From: Ailurus styani
Taxonomy: Eukaryota > Chordata > Mammalia > Carnivora > Ailuridae
DNA: 64,000 nt
Reading direction: 5' to 3'
Assembly (NCBI GenBank): GCA_002007465.1
Contig: LNAC01000009.1
Span: 5,544,824-5,608,823, forward strand
Numbering within the stretch: position 1 is the stretch's first letter; every line of letters begins with the position of its first letter. Under the pieces are notes generated by a model that worked only from the letters and a program-made list of their open reading frames with translations, was not told the origin of the DNA and made no database searches. A program made the position numbers and the translations under genes. This document shows, in pieces, positions 12,276 to 25,700 of the stretch.

Positions 12276-12396
12276 TTTTTTTTTTAAGTTTATTTATTTA
12301 TTTCTTAGTAATCGCTACACCCAACGTTGGGCTTGAATTTATGACCCCAAGATCAAGCGTTGCTTGCTCTTCCAACTGAGCCAGCCAGGCACCCTG
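12276..12396 (-). mobile_element. Short tRNA-Lys-like CAN-SINE
   Basis: Older short form without the long CT body. Perfect 14-bp target-site duplication GGGTTTATTAATCT at 12262-12275 and 12397-12410. Confidence 0.92.
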
Positions 12397-12575
12397 GGGT
12401 TTATTAATCTTAATCATAATAGTTAGGAAGATCTTCTAGGTTATAAAAAAATAACCCTTATTTACTTTTATTTTCTTTCAGCACTCTTCTTGCTTAATTT
12501 TTTTTTTACATTTAAATCTTTGATATATTTGGAATTATCCAAGTGTGTGGTGCAAAGTATGGAGCCAACTTTTTT

Positions 12576-12618
12576 CTAGATGGCTATCCAACTTTTTCCC
12601 TGCTGGATAGCCATCTAG
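12576..12618. repeat. Perfect 15-bp inverted repeat with 13-nt loop
   Basis: CTAGATGGCTATCCA at 12576-12590 pairs with TGGATAGCCATCTAG at 12604-12618, inside L1-derived sequence. Confidence 0.9.
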
Positions 12619-12644
12619 CCATCGAACTTTTCTACTTTCTTAGA

Positions 12645-12768
12645 ATTTTTCTTTTATTCATTTATTTTATGTCATCTCTACACCCAGTGTGTGACTCGAA
12701 GTCACGACTCTGAGATCAAGAGTTGCACACATGCCATGCTCTTCCAACTAAGCCAGACAGGTGCTCCA
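12645..12768 (-). mobile_element. Short tRNA-Lys-like CAN-SINE, diverged
   Basis: Contains TCATCTCTACACCCAGTGTG, GACTCTGAGATCAAGAGTTG and CCAGACAGGTGCTCC, the antisense short SINE pattern. Confidence 0.85.
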
Positions 12769-13698
12769 GATTTTCCTATTTCCTAATTTGACCTATCATC
12801 TTTATCATATATACTGACGTCCTATCTGTTTTGGGGTCTAATTTTGGATTCTTTGTTATCTTCCATTAGTCTTCTGCGTACTCTTACACCAGCGCCACAT
12901 ATTTTTTAGTTGCTGAGGCTTTAAAGTATGTTTCAATATCTCATGAGTCTAGTTCCCTCTCTTTGTTCTTCTTTTTCAGAGTTTTCCTGGCTAATCTGCT
13001 TTTTCCATATGAACTTTAGAATTATTTTTTTCAGTTGCAGGAAAAAATATCTATGGCCATTTTTATTGAGGTTGGTTCAAATTTTAATAAATTAGTGTAA
13101 TGATATCTTTAGAATGGTTTCTCTCTAAGAACGTATTTTGTCTTTCCATCCTTGAGAGAAAAGATATCCTTAATCAAACAAAGAGTGTTCTAGTTTGAGT
13201 ATCAGCTTTAATCCTCATTGTAAATTAACATATTGACATTCTGGTTTTATACATCATTCTGTGTGGGCAGTTAATTTGATTCACAATGAGAATCGGTTGC
13301 AGTCTTCTCTGATTACTCTCCAGTAAGTCAGGTTTTAGATCCTGTGAGGCTGAGAGCCAGATTCTAGAGCTTGGAAAATCCACCCTTACAAATATTGGTG
13401 TACATTGCCCTTTGGGGTGGCCTCTTGGCAGACAGCCAGACGACCTCTCCCTATAACACTGCAACTGTGTATATGCCTTTATTTTAAAAATCAATAGTTT
13501 ATTTTTAGTAAACGTCACTATTTTAAGAAAACCTGTTATGCCTAGTAGTTATACATGGATGGCATTCTGTTCAGCTGTGACTGATGCTTCTGCATCTGCT
13601 TATGAGTAAAAAGGCCCTATACATGCTTTGGAAAATTACTTGAGTAACTATCTTTAGCCAAATTTTTAATGAAAGTTTTAAATTCTTATATGTTACAG

Positions 13699-13771
13699 AA
13701 TTTCACAAACTTATTTGGACAGCCACTAGTCTGCTTGCTTTCTCCTACAGCATATCCAAAAGCTTTACAAG
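13699..13771 (+). CDS. SCAI: SCAI coding exon (fourth from the end)
   Basis: 73 nt between acceptor ATGTTACAG and donor G|GTATGTTG. It starts in phase 0 (Asn) and ends with the first base of an Asp codon. It encodes [16 protein letters not shown] then TAYPKALQ, which I recognise as SCAI. It is too short to show as an open frame of its own; the longer frame on the opposite strand here is a shadow of it. Confidence 0.95.
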
Positions 13772-16700
13772 GTATGTTGTCATTACCTATTAAATCCATG
13801 GGTTGCAAATAAACACTGTCTACATTTTGCATAATACTGATCTTTGCCTCCCCACCTATAATGATCACATGTGGATTTATAGCATTTAACGTGGCAGGTG
13901 TCAATCTGAAATAAACCCAGAAGTCTTGCCAACAGCTAGACTTCTTTAATGTGCTACCATTAGGTCTTGAGATAATTCTAAAAGAAATGGTAAATCATCC
14001 CTGAGATAAAGGTGTTTTTTGGTCCCTTACTGTTGAGGAACTCATGATTTGTGAATTTTAAGATTTGTTTTGCAGGTGTTTTTTTGTTTGGTTTTGGTTT
14101 TGCGTTTGGTGAGTGGGTCGCCCTTCATACAGCATGATGTCCTATATCTCTGGCATCTTTTGAGATCATACGATTTCTGGTCTAGAAAACTTCTCAGCCT
14201 ATGCCTACGAGTTAGGACAACCTTACTGGCACAACTTAAAGGGTTTCTTTTATTCACATTTTTACTCTGTTGTATTTTTAAAATAAAAGAACCTCTTTTC
14301 AGTGTGCTTGGGAGACAGTGTGTCCGTGTTATGGCTGAGAAGTGAAAGACTGTCTTTAATAATTTGTCCTTGATAAGCAACACGTAAAATCTAGTTCAAA
14401 CTCCCAGTCTTTACGCTAGGTAAAAACTAAACAAACCTTAACCCTGTTTTAGCAGTACTTGTCACTGTTTCACTATCTCCCTGACTGTGAATAGTGCTGA
14501 TGTCTCTCTGTGGGAGATGGCATTTTACTGCTACTTCCCAGCCAGAAGTCCTGTCTGCTGACATAGTTTGACACAGGAAGTGATGGTCAGCATTTGAAAG
14601 CCTGAGAGAAGCTGGAGACTTTTCACCGTTGTTTTAAGGTAAGTTTTGCTATTTAACAGGGAAAACATGTAGAAATACTAAGTTCTTATATCCAAAAGTC
14701 AAATTACTAAGGGATAGAACTTACCTTCAAACAACGGTAAAATTCTCCTGCTTTGAGGACTTTGTTAACCTGTTTCCTGTCATTTCTAGAGAAATGTAAC
14801 CCCTTCCAATTACTAAAGAGTGCTTTCTGCTGTCAGTTTGTCCTATCAAGATGCAGCTTCATTTAAAATGGCATGATCTAATGAGTTAATACCAAGATCA
14901 TTTGTTCCAAAAGGCTTTATTATGTAGGGGGTAAAAACAGAGACTCTGGAGGCAAGCTGATGGAATTTGAATGTCGACTACCACTGACTAGCTATGTGAT
15001 CTTGGGAAGTTACATAGCCATTCTATGCCTCAGTTTCTTTCCTCTCAAATGGAGATAATAATAGTACCTCCTCGTTAAATAATTCTGGGTATATAGTAAG
15101 TATTCATTATGTGCTAACTATCATTTTTTAATGGTCATTATTATTAATGCTTATTATCACACTTAATTGTAGTATACATCCTTAACATTTTTTAGTGCAG
15201 TGTCATATCTTTGTGCTAGAAAGCTTAGACCTCTAATCCCTTAAATATGGCCCATCTGGGCACAAACTAGCAGATACCTAAGTATTTGGGATGTCTAATT
15301 AGGTTTCTGCACCTCTGGTATCCAAAGTCTCCAGTTCTCCCTTGAACCACGAGTTACATCATCTATACAACAAACATTTATTCAACATTTATTTATCAGG
15401 TACTGTACTGGGCACTGGAGATAACACTCTGACCAGACAAACACAGTATGTTTCTCACAGAGCCACATGTCTGGCCAAAGATACAACCTATGGGGCATTT
15501 CTCGTAGGTGCTATTAGTGTTTCATAGGAGGAAGCACATGGAACGCGTAAGAGAAAACCCTAAGCACCCCTTGCAGGTGAAGAAAATGGATAAAAAGATG
15601 TCAAAGTGGAGTTGAAGGTTATATAGAATTATATGGAGCTGGGACATGGTTAACAAGAGTGTTCTAGCAGAGCAATAGCATTTGAGCCCAGACATAAGAG
15701 CTCCGTGACGAGAAAGTTTATGGAATTTTTTTTTAAGATTTTATTTTTAAGTAATCTTTACATCCAACGTGGTGCTTGAACTCACAACCCCAAGATCAAG
15801 AGTCATGTACTGTACCCACCTGAGCCAGCCAGATGCCCCAGTTTATGGAACATTTAGAGAAATTAAAGTACTTCCTGCTAGTGGACGGATAGGGTGTGGG
15901 ATTGTGTGACTGAAACGTGAAAAACCTTTTAGGATTTGTGAAGAGACTTAACTGGAAGACAGTGGGGTGCCATCAAAAGATTGTGAACAGAAGAGTAGCA
16001 TGGAAGAACATTCATTAACCTTGTGGAGAATGGATTGGAGAGGAGCACTGTTGGAAATAGGGAGATGATGGTGGCTTCAAAAGTTACTGAGCCCAGAGAG
16101 CCAACAGGATTTGGTGATGGATTGGATATGAGAGAATAAGGGAGAGGAAGGAGGCAGAGGTGAACTTCCGCGTTTCTGGCTAAGGTGCTAGTAGAAGCAA
16201 TGGTACTGGATAAGAAGCAGATTTGTAGAGAACAAAAGGGGGAAGAACTTCCTTTCCATTTCTGACATGTTGGGTTTAAGGTTACCTTTGAAACTTAGGT
16301 TGAATATTGTAGTCTAGAATAACTCTGTTCAATAGAAAAGTCATGTAAGTCACATGTAATTTTAAATTTTCTAGTAGCCACATTAAAAAAAATTTAACAG
16401 GGTGAAGTTAATGTTAATTTGTCTTTTTGTAGTAAGGCTTTGAAATCCTACATATATTTTACATTTCACAGTGCACCTCACTTTGAACCAGTCGTATTTT
16501 AAGTGTCCAGTAGCTACAGGACAGTGCTGTTCTAGACCTAATGAGCCCAACCTAGGCTGCAGATAAGAGACCTGGGAATCAGTAGTCATGTAAGTGATAC
16601 CTGAAATTATGGGAGTAGGTGAGATCAGCAATGTGTAGGCTCAAAGAAAGAAAATGCTGATATTTAAGGGATAAGCAGAGAAAGAGCAACTAACAAAAGG

Positions 16701-19700
16701 GGATGTAAAAGATTGCCAATTCTAATGCTCATCAGAGAATTCTATCATGAACCGCCCATGTACTTGCCATAGTTGGATAAAATTTGTTAGTTGGAGTGAA
16801 AAAGGCAAAGGAATATGTTCCTTTTCCATTTCTCTTAAGTTTACTAGGCTTTGTCATAAGTTTGTTCAGCAGAAAGCAGCATACCTGGGATGTTTTTGTA
16901 GTTCCAGGCAGAATCTACTTTATTGAATTATGATTTAATGATATAGCTTTAATTTTGTATATTATCATTATACTAAAATATTCCTCATATGCATTTCTTA
17001 TCTTTTGCAAAACTGTTGTCTATATATATATATAACATGTTTGTTATTACAGATCAATCTCAACGAGGTAGCCTCTTCACTCTCTTTTTGAACAATCCTC
17101 TAATGGCCTTCCTATTTGTCTCTGGATTGTCAAGCATGCGCAGAGGCCTATGGGAAAAGTGTCAAGAATATCTTCGAAAAATCAACCGTGATATTGCCCA
17201 GCTACTGACCCATTCACGTTCAATAGGTACCCTTAATCTAACTGCACACTTAACATACTATAATGGTTTTATATTGTTGAAATTGTTTGAATTTTTAAAG
17301 GTATTTGTTGAAGGCAGGAAAGTTGAGAAGGTTTTCCTGAACTTTCTTCCCCTTTGAAATGAGTTTTTCTTTTAAGCATCTTTTTACTGTCATCTTTCTC
17401 CTCTTTGCAGATCAAGCATTTCTCCAGTTTTTTGGAGATGAGTTTCTTCGCTTGCTTCTCACAAGATTTATCTTTTGTTCAGCCACCATGAGGATGCACA
17501 AGATTTTTCGGGTAGGCAAAGAATATTATTAAAGACCAGTTTTACCATTTTAGGTATTTTACGAGTCATATATTTTATTAAATATACTATATTAAATAAA
17601 GTTTGAATAGAGCCAAAATAATATTTATAAATTATTGTGTAATGTATAAGGGTGACCCATATAAGACACATCTGAATACCAGTTTAAGAAGTAGAACATT
17701 TTCATTACCTTTTAGGCCTCTCCTGGATCCTCTTTCTGTTTGAAGTAGAATTAAAATCCTGAATTTTATAATTATCATTCATTCTTCTTTATAGTTTTGC
17801 CACATGTGTTTATATTCCTACACAACATGTTGATGGATCCATATTCTATCTGTTCTTCTATAGCTTGCTTTTTTTTTTTAACTTACTATTATATTCCTGA
17901 GATTGAGCCAAGTTAATGACAACTGTTCCTTTCATCCATTTGTTTTCACTGTGCTGTAGGATTCCGTTGTTTGACCGTATATCAAAAATTTCTTGTCCAT
18001 TCTACTGATAATGGACATTTATGTTGTTTCCATTTTTTTATTATTACAATGCCACTGTGAAATCTATCAGTTACCTGCTATGCATGTTTAAGATTTTCTA
18101 TAGTGGAATGTGAAGTCAGATTATATAAGCATCTTCAACTTTACTGGGTAATGTCAAATGTTTTGCAAAGTGGTTGTATCAATTTACACTCACCAGCAGT
18201 GTGTAAGAGTTAGTTTTGCTCCAGGAGCTCAGTCGTTAGGCATCTGCCTTCGGCTCGGGTTATGATCATGGGGTCCTGGGATTGAGCCCCACATTGGGCT
18301 CCCTGTTCTGTGGGAAAGCCTGCTTCTCCCTCTCCCACTCCCCCTGCTGGTGTTCCCTCTTTCACTGTATCTCTCTCTGCCAAATAAATATATAAAATCT
18401 TAAAAAAAAAAAGTTAGTTTTGCTCTAATCCTCACCAACACTTGTTGCAGTCTTACTTTATATCATGTGAATCTAATGGGTATAACATAGTTGTTCATTG
18501 TGGTTTTAATTTTTATTGCTGAGATTGCTTTTAGGTTGAGCAACTTTTCATGTCTTATTCTGTGTTCCTCTTTGTGAAGAGTATGTTCAAATCTTTTGTC
18601 CATTTTGCTCTTAAGTGATTTTTTTTCTGTGAATTCCTATAACTACATAACACTGTTGAGGTTTTAAACATTTTAGCCATTACATTTTTCATTTCTATAA
18701 GTAACATTTGGTTCTTCTTTAAAGATGCCTGAGCATTTTTAAAGATCTCATTTATTTATTTGAAAGAGAACATGAGTGGGGAGAGGAGGATAAGGAAATG
18801 GAAGGAGAGAGAATCTCCAACAGACTCTGCTTTGAATGTGGAGCCTGATTCAGGGCTCAGTCTCACGACCCTGAGATCATGACCTGAGCCGAAACCAAGA
18901 ATTGGATGCTTAACCGACTAAGCCACCCAGGCACCCATATACCTGAACATTTTAAGTCTCTTGCAACTTTTAATTTAAAAATATGAAGATTTTTTCCATT
19001 TTATTATGGTAATTTTAAATATGAAAGAATTGTACAGTGAATATCCATATATACACTATCTAGATTTTGCAGCTAACATTTTGATATGTTTACTTTGTTA
19101 TGTTTGTCCATTTCTCTTTCCATTCATCAGTTTATCTCATTTTGTGATGCATTTTGAAATAAATGATGGACATCAATAGATTTTACCCCTCAACACTTCA
19201 TCATACGTAAAAATAACTATACACACATATACACATACACACACATACACACACGCCTTTTTTAATGTAAAGTTCATATACAGTGAAGTGTATGAAACTA
19301 ACATGTGCCATTAGGTGAGTTTTGACAAATATATACACCCGTGTAATTCAAACCAATCAAGTTATAGAACATAGCATCATTCCAAAAACTTCTCTCCACA
19401 CTCTTTTATGGTCAGTCCAGTACCCATTANATAAAAATAACTATACACACATATACACATACACACACATACACACACGCCTTTTTTTAATGTAAAGTTC
19501 ATATACAGTGAAGTGTATGAAACTAACATGTGCCATTAGGTGAGTTTTGACAAATATATACACCCGTGTAATTCAAACCAATCAAGTTATAGAACATAGC
19601 ATCATTCCAAAAACTTCTCTCCACACTCTTTTATGGTCAGTCCAGTACCCATTACCTCAGAGGTAATACTATTTTTATTATTTTCACTATAGCTTAGTTT

Positions 19701-22700
19701 CACCTCTTCATGAACTTGAATTATACAGTATGTACTCCTCCTTTGTGTAAACCTTCTTTGACCAAGCATGTTGTCCTGAGGTTCATCCATGTTTCATGTA
19801 GAAATAGCTCATTCCTCTTTATTACTGAGTAATAGTAAGTAGTAGTCCATTGACTGAATATACCACAGTTTATTTAGTCCTTCTCCTTTTGATGAAGAGG
19901 GGCAGTTTTAAATTTTTGGCTACTATAAATAAAGCAGCTGTGAACATTCTTGTACAAGTCTCAGACATATGTTTTTCTTGGTCATAGGGTAGGTATGTCT
20001 TTAGTTTTATTAGAAACTGCCAGAGTTTTTCCTCAAGAGTATTTGTACCATTTTATGTTTCCAGCAACACTGTATGAAAGTTTCTCTATATCTCTGCCAA
20101 CATTTGGTGTTGTCAGTCTTTTAAATTTCAACCATTTTGCTGAATTTTTTAAAGATCTTATTTATTTATTTAAGAGAGAGAATGAGCATGAGCAGGGGGA
20201 GGGGCAGAGGGAGATCCAGACGCCCTGCTGAGCAGGGAACCCAACAGGGGGCTCAATCCCAGGACCCCCGGATCATGACCCAAGCCGAAGGTAGATGCCC
20301 AACTGACTGAGTCACCAGGCACGCCCATTTTTGTGAATTTGTAATGGTGTCTCATTGTAGTTTCAATTTGCCTTTCACTGTTAATGTTATGTTAGACATC
20401 TTTTCATGTGCTTCTCAGCTATATTTTTTTGCATTCTGTGGCTTACCTTTTTCTTTTCTTGAACAGTGACTTTTCTTAACAGTGGCTTTTAAATTTTTGA
20501 TGAAGTTTCAACTAACCAATTTTTTGTTTTGTGGTTTGTGTTTTATCCAAGAAATGTATCATTGAAATGGTTATCCTTTTCTCATTGAATTACTTTTGTA
20601 ACATTTTTGAAAATCTATTAACCATATNTGTATAGAGATATTTCTAGACTCTAAATTCTGTTCCATTGATCAATGGCATTTTTCTCCAGTACACTACTGT
20701 CTTGATTATTCTAGGGTTTTTTTTATGAATTATTACAGTTTTATAGTAAGTCTTAAAATTCTGTAGTGTGAGTCCCCCTAAAATTTAAGTGTTTTGGTTA
20801 TTCTAGGTCCTTTCTATGTGAAATTTAGCAGCAACTTCACATTTTGATTGGGATTTCATTTAATCTATGTAACCAATCTGTGGAGAATTGTATTTTTATA
20901 AGATTGAGTTAATCAATGACTATGGTATATTTCCCCATTTATTTAGGTCTTCGGTTTCTCTCAGCAGTGTTTTGTGATTCTCATAGGTGTATCTTAATAA
21001 TTTATTCCAGAATATTTCAAGTTTAGAGATGCATTATAAATAAAATTGTATTTTTTATTTCACTTTCCAATTATTTGTTGCTAATACACAGAAATACTGC
21101 TGATTTTTAAAACCGACCTTGTTTCCTTGCAGTCTTTTTTTTTTTAAGATTTTATTTATTTATTTGACACAGAGAGATCAGATCACAAGTAGGTTGAGAG
21201 GCAGGCAGAGAGAGAGAGAAGGAAGCAGGCTCCCTGCTGAGCAGAGAGCCCGATGCGGGCCTCGATCCCAGGACCCTGAGATCATGACCTGAGCCGAAGG
21301 CAGAGGCTTTAACCCACTGAGCCNGCTTTAACCCACTGAGCCCCCCAGGCACCCTCCTTGCAGTCTTGCTAAATGGAAATATTAGTTCTGTTAGCTTTTC
21401 TATACATTCCTTGAGATTTTATATGTACATGATCATGTCATTTTCGAGCAAAAATAGTTTTTACTTCTTTTCCTCTCTGTGTGCCTTTTATTATGGTGGG
21501 GTTTTGTTTGTTTTGTTTTTGCTTTTGTATTTTATTTCAAGGTTAGGTCTTCTGGTAAAATGTTAAATAGAACTAGTGAGAATGGATATCTAAATCTTGT
21601 TCCTGGTTTTTGGGGAAAGATATTTAACCTTTTACCATAAATTAGATGCTGACTGTTGGTTTTTCGTAGATGCCCTGTGTCAGGTTAACTGAACTCCCTT
21701 CTGTTCCTCATCTTTTGAATTTTTTTTTATCAGTAATAGGTATGGAAGATTGTCAAATAGTTTTTTCTTCATTAAATGATGTAATACATATTAATTCTAT
21801 TAACATGGTAAATAGCATTGGTTGATTTTTCTAACAGTAAGTTCAACCTTGTGTATCTGCGTTAATTGTATTTTGTGGTCATATATTATCTTTTTGCATT
21901 GCTAGATTCAATTTGCTAGTATTTCCTTATGGATCTTTGCATCTCTTGTTATGAGTGAGCATGGGACTTAATTTTCTTTTCCTTCTTTTTTTTTTTTAAT
22001 TTTATTTATTTATTAGAAAGAGATCACAAGTGGGGGCGGGGGGAAGGTAGAGGGACAAGCAGGCTCCCTGCTGAGTAAGGAACCCAATGTAGGGCTCAAT
22101 CCCAGGAACCTGGGTTCATGACCTGAGCCAAAGGCAGACACTTAAACGACTGAACCACCCAGGCACCCCAAGGGACTTAATTTTCTGTTCTCACAATGTC
22201 TTCCTGTGGTTTTGTTATCGGTATGCCTGACTTCATAAATTGAGTTGGGATGTGCTTCATTCTTCTCTAATTCTTAAAGTTTCTTTAGGATTGGTATTAT
22301 TTCTTCCTTGAAAGGTTGATAGCATTCACTAGTGAAGCCATCTGGACCTGGAGTTTTCCTTTTTGGAAGTTTTTAAATTACGAATTCAATTTCAAAGGCT
22401 TTTCGTGTTTTCTCTTTTCTTACTCAATTTTGATCATTCATGTCTTACAAGTTCATTTGTCTAATTTATTGCAAAACATTGTTCATAATATTCCATTGTT
22501 CTTTTAATCCTATAGGCTCTCTAGTGATCTTTTATTCTCATATTGGTTTTATTTCCTGTCTTGTTTTTTCTTTTCCAGTCTACCTAAAAGTTAGTTAATC
22601 CTAGTGGTTTTTCCAAATAAACAGCTTTTGCTTTCATTGACTTTTTTTTTTTTAAGATTTTATTTATTTATTTGCCAGAGAGAGAGAGAGATCACAAGTA

Positions 22701-25700
22701 GGCAGAGAGGCAGAGAGAGAAGGGGAAGCAGGCTCCTTGCTGAGCAGGGAGCCCGATGCGGGCCTCAATCCCAGGACCCTGAGATCACGACCTGAGCTGA
22801 AGGCAGAGGCTTTAAGCCACTGAGCCACCCAGGCGCCCTCACTGACTTTTTTTTTTTTTACTGCTGTGCATCTTTTTATAATCTATTTCCATAAATACTT
22901 CATTGTTTTTCTTCTTTTTAATTACAGTTGACTTTCAAATAACACAGGTTTGAACATGGAGGTCCACTTATCTGTGAATTTTTTTTATATAGTACAGTAC
23001 TGTAAATATGTTTTCTTTTTTTTTAAAGATTTTATTTATTTATTTGACACAGAAAGAGAGATCAGATCACAACTAGGCAGAGAGGCAGGCAGAGAGAGGG
23101 GAGGAAGCAGGCTCCCTGCTGAGCAGAGTGGGAGAGGGAGAAGCAGGCTTCCTGCGAAGCGGGGAGCCCAATGTGGGGCTCAATCCCAGGACTCCGGGAT
23201 CATGACCTGAGCCAAAGGCAGACACTTAATGACTGAGCCACACAGGTGCCCCCTAATTTCTAAATTTTCAAGCTTAGACCTAATANTCACTGACTTTTTT
23301 TTTTTTTTACTGCTGTGCATCTTTTTATAATCTATTTCCATAGATACTTCATTGTTTTTCTTCTTTTTAATTACAGTTGACTTTCAAATAACACAGGTTT
23401 GAACATGGAGGTCCACTTATCTGTGAATTTTTTTTATATAGTACAGTACTGTAAATATGTTTTCTTTTTTTTTAAAGATTTTATTTATTTATTTGACACA
23501 GAAAGAGAGATCAGATCACAACTAGGCAGAGAGGCAGGCAGAGAGAGGGGAGGAAGCAGGCTCCCTGCTGAGCAGAGTGGGAGAGGGAGAAGCAGGCTTC
23601 CTGCGAAGCGGGGAGCCCAATGTGGGGCTCAATCCCAGGACTCCGGGATCATGACCTGAGCCAAAGGCAGACACTTAATGACTGAGCCACACAGGTGCCC
23701 CCTAATTTCTAAATTTTCAAGCTTAGACCTAATAACTTTTTTCTCTTCTAACATAAGCACTTTTAAGCACTGCCTTAGTTGTATGATTTAAATAATTTGA
23801 AATTTATTTAAGCTTTTCCCCTCTGTCCCTCCTGACCTCATGCTCTCTCCTTCTCTCTCTGTTAAAAAAAAAAAAAATGGAGTTATGTATAAATGTCAGT
23901 TTGTTCAATTTGTTACTGAACTGTTTNCGACCTCATGCTTTCTCCTTCTCTCTCTGTTAAAAAAAAAAAAATGGAGTTATGTATAAATGTCAGTTTGTTC
24001 AATTTGTTACTGAACTGTTTTAAAGTTTTGGTTTTTTTTTTTTTTAAGATTTTATTTGTTTATTTGACAGTGAGAAAGAGAGTACAAACAGGGGGAGTGG
24101 CAGACTGTGGGAGAGGGAGAAGCAGGCTTCCCACCGAGCAGGGAATCCGATGTGGGGCTTGATTCCAGGACCTGAGCCAAAGACAAACCCTTAACTGAGT
24201 CACTCAGGCGCCCTTAAACAGTGTTCTTTAAGTCTTCTGTATTCTTACTGATATTCTGTCTGCTTGTTCTACCCCTGACAGAGGAGTGTCTAAACCTATA
24301 ATTATAATTGTGAATTGGTTCATTTCTCATTTCAGTTGTTTTTCCTTTGTGGAGCTTGAAGCTGTTATTGAGTTCACACATACTTAGAGTTGTTATATCT
24401 TCTTGTTGAAATTATGCATTCATTTATGAAATGGCTATTATGTGTGGCAATACTCCTTGATCTGCAATCTATTTGATTGATATTAATATAACCATACCTG
24501 TTTTCTTCTGGTTTGTGCTTGCATGGCAAATCTGTTTTCATCCTTTCACTTTTAACCTGTGGCTCTCCTTATACTTAAAGTGGGTTTCTTTTATTTTTTT
24601 AATTTTTTTTCTTTATTTTTCTTTCTTTCTTTCTTTCTTTTTTTATTTTTCGTTCTTTGCCCCAGGGTCTTTTATTTTTTTAAGATTTGATTTATTTATT
24701 TGAAAGAGAGAGTGAGCAAAAAAGAGCACAAACCCGAGTTGGGGGAGGGGGCAGTGCAGAGAGACAGAGGGAAAAGCAGACTCCCCGCTGAGCAGGGTGC
24801 CAATGCTGATGATGCTGATGATGCTGATGATGCTGATACCAGGCTCAATCTCAGGACCCTGGGATCATTAGCTGAGCTGAAGGCAGATGTTTAACCTACT
24901 GAGCCACCAGGCACCCCTAAAGTGAATTTCTTTTCTTTTTTTTTTTTTTTTTAAAGATTCTTTATTTATTTATTTCACAGCGGGAGAGAGATCACAAGGA
25001 AGCAGAGAGGCAGGCAGAGAGAGAGAGGGGGAAGCAGGCTCCCNNNNNNNNNNNNNNNNNNNNNNNNNNNNNNNNNNNNNNNNNNNNNNNNNNNNNNNNN
25101 NNNNNNNNNNNNNNNNNNNNNNNNNNNNNNNNNNNCCGTGAATTTCTTTTCAATAGTATTAGTCAGGTCCTGCTTTTTTCTTCTATTTAGTTTGCCAATC
25201 TATTTGCATTTGATATTTTTAGTTTGGAATTAATGTTTATATTAAATGTAATTTTTAACATAGTTTGATTTAAATATACTCTTATTTCTTATCCTATTTG
25301 TCCTGGCTGTGGTTTGTACCTTTTTTCTTTCTCTGCTGCTTTCATCTTCATTTGAATTAATTGGGGTTTTGTCTTGTTGTTGTTGTTGTTGTTGTTTTTA
25401 AGATTTTATTCATTTATTTCACAGCGGGAGAGAGATCACAAGGAGGCAGAGAGGCAGGCAGAGAGAGAGAGGGGGAAGCAGGCTCCCTGCCAAGCAGAGA
25501 GCCCGATGCGGGCCTCGATCCCAGGACCCTGAGATCATGACCTGGGCCGAAAGCAGAGGCTTTAACCNAGGTTTTGTCTTGTTGTTGTTGTTGTTGTTTT
25601 TAAGATTTTATTCATTTATTTCACAGCGGGAGAGAGATCACAAGGAGGCAGAGAGGCAGGCAGAGAGAGAGAGGGGGAAGCAGGCTCCCTGCCAAGCAGA

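Larger units (their letters stand above)
11640..13110 (-). repeat. L1 LINE 3' region, antisense
   Basis: Antisense L1 text: CATAGTACTCCATCGTATGG, CCAATCTGTTGTTGCTGGTC, CAATTTACACTGTCATCCAC, GATCAGTGGTCTGTTTC. Interrupted by short SINEs at 12276 and 12645. Confidence 0.75.
18960..20480 (-). repeat. L1-type antisense sequence with an assembly join
   Basis: Old L1 3' text (AAATAAAGCAGCTGTGAACA, GTATTTGTACCATTTTATG). It also contains a falsely duplicated block around the N at 19430 and a (CA)n-like run at 19217-19256. Confidence 0.6.
20500..22640 (-). repeat. L1 LINE ORF2 region, antisense, decayed
   Basis: TCTGTTCCATTGATCAATGG, GTAACCAATCTGTGGAGAAT and CATTAAATGATGTAATACAT are antisense ORF2-type text. 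There is no intact frame. An isolated N lies at 20628. Confidence 0.7.

Noticed and set aside
1..13698. Further SCAI exons upstream
   Set aside because: No segment encoding the preceding SCAI residues (ending SNSVAYK) with splice sites was seen.
13686..13904. 72-codon frame on the minus strand
   Set aside because: It is the shadow of a SCAI exon on the plus strand, which has matching splice sites and protein identity.
22604..23659. Recurrent small frames with endings like [19 protein letters not shown]
   Set aside because: These are translations of antisense CAN-SINEs; the same peptide recurs wherever a SINE lies in that orientation.
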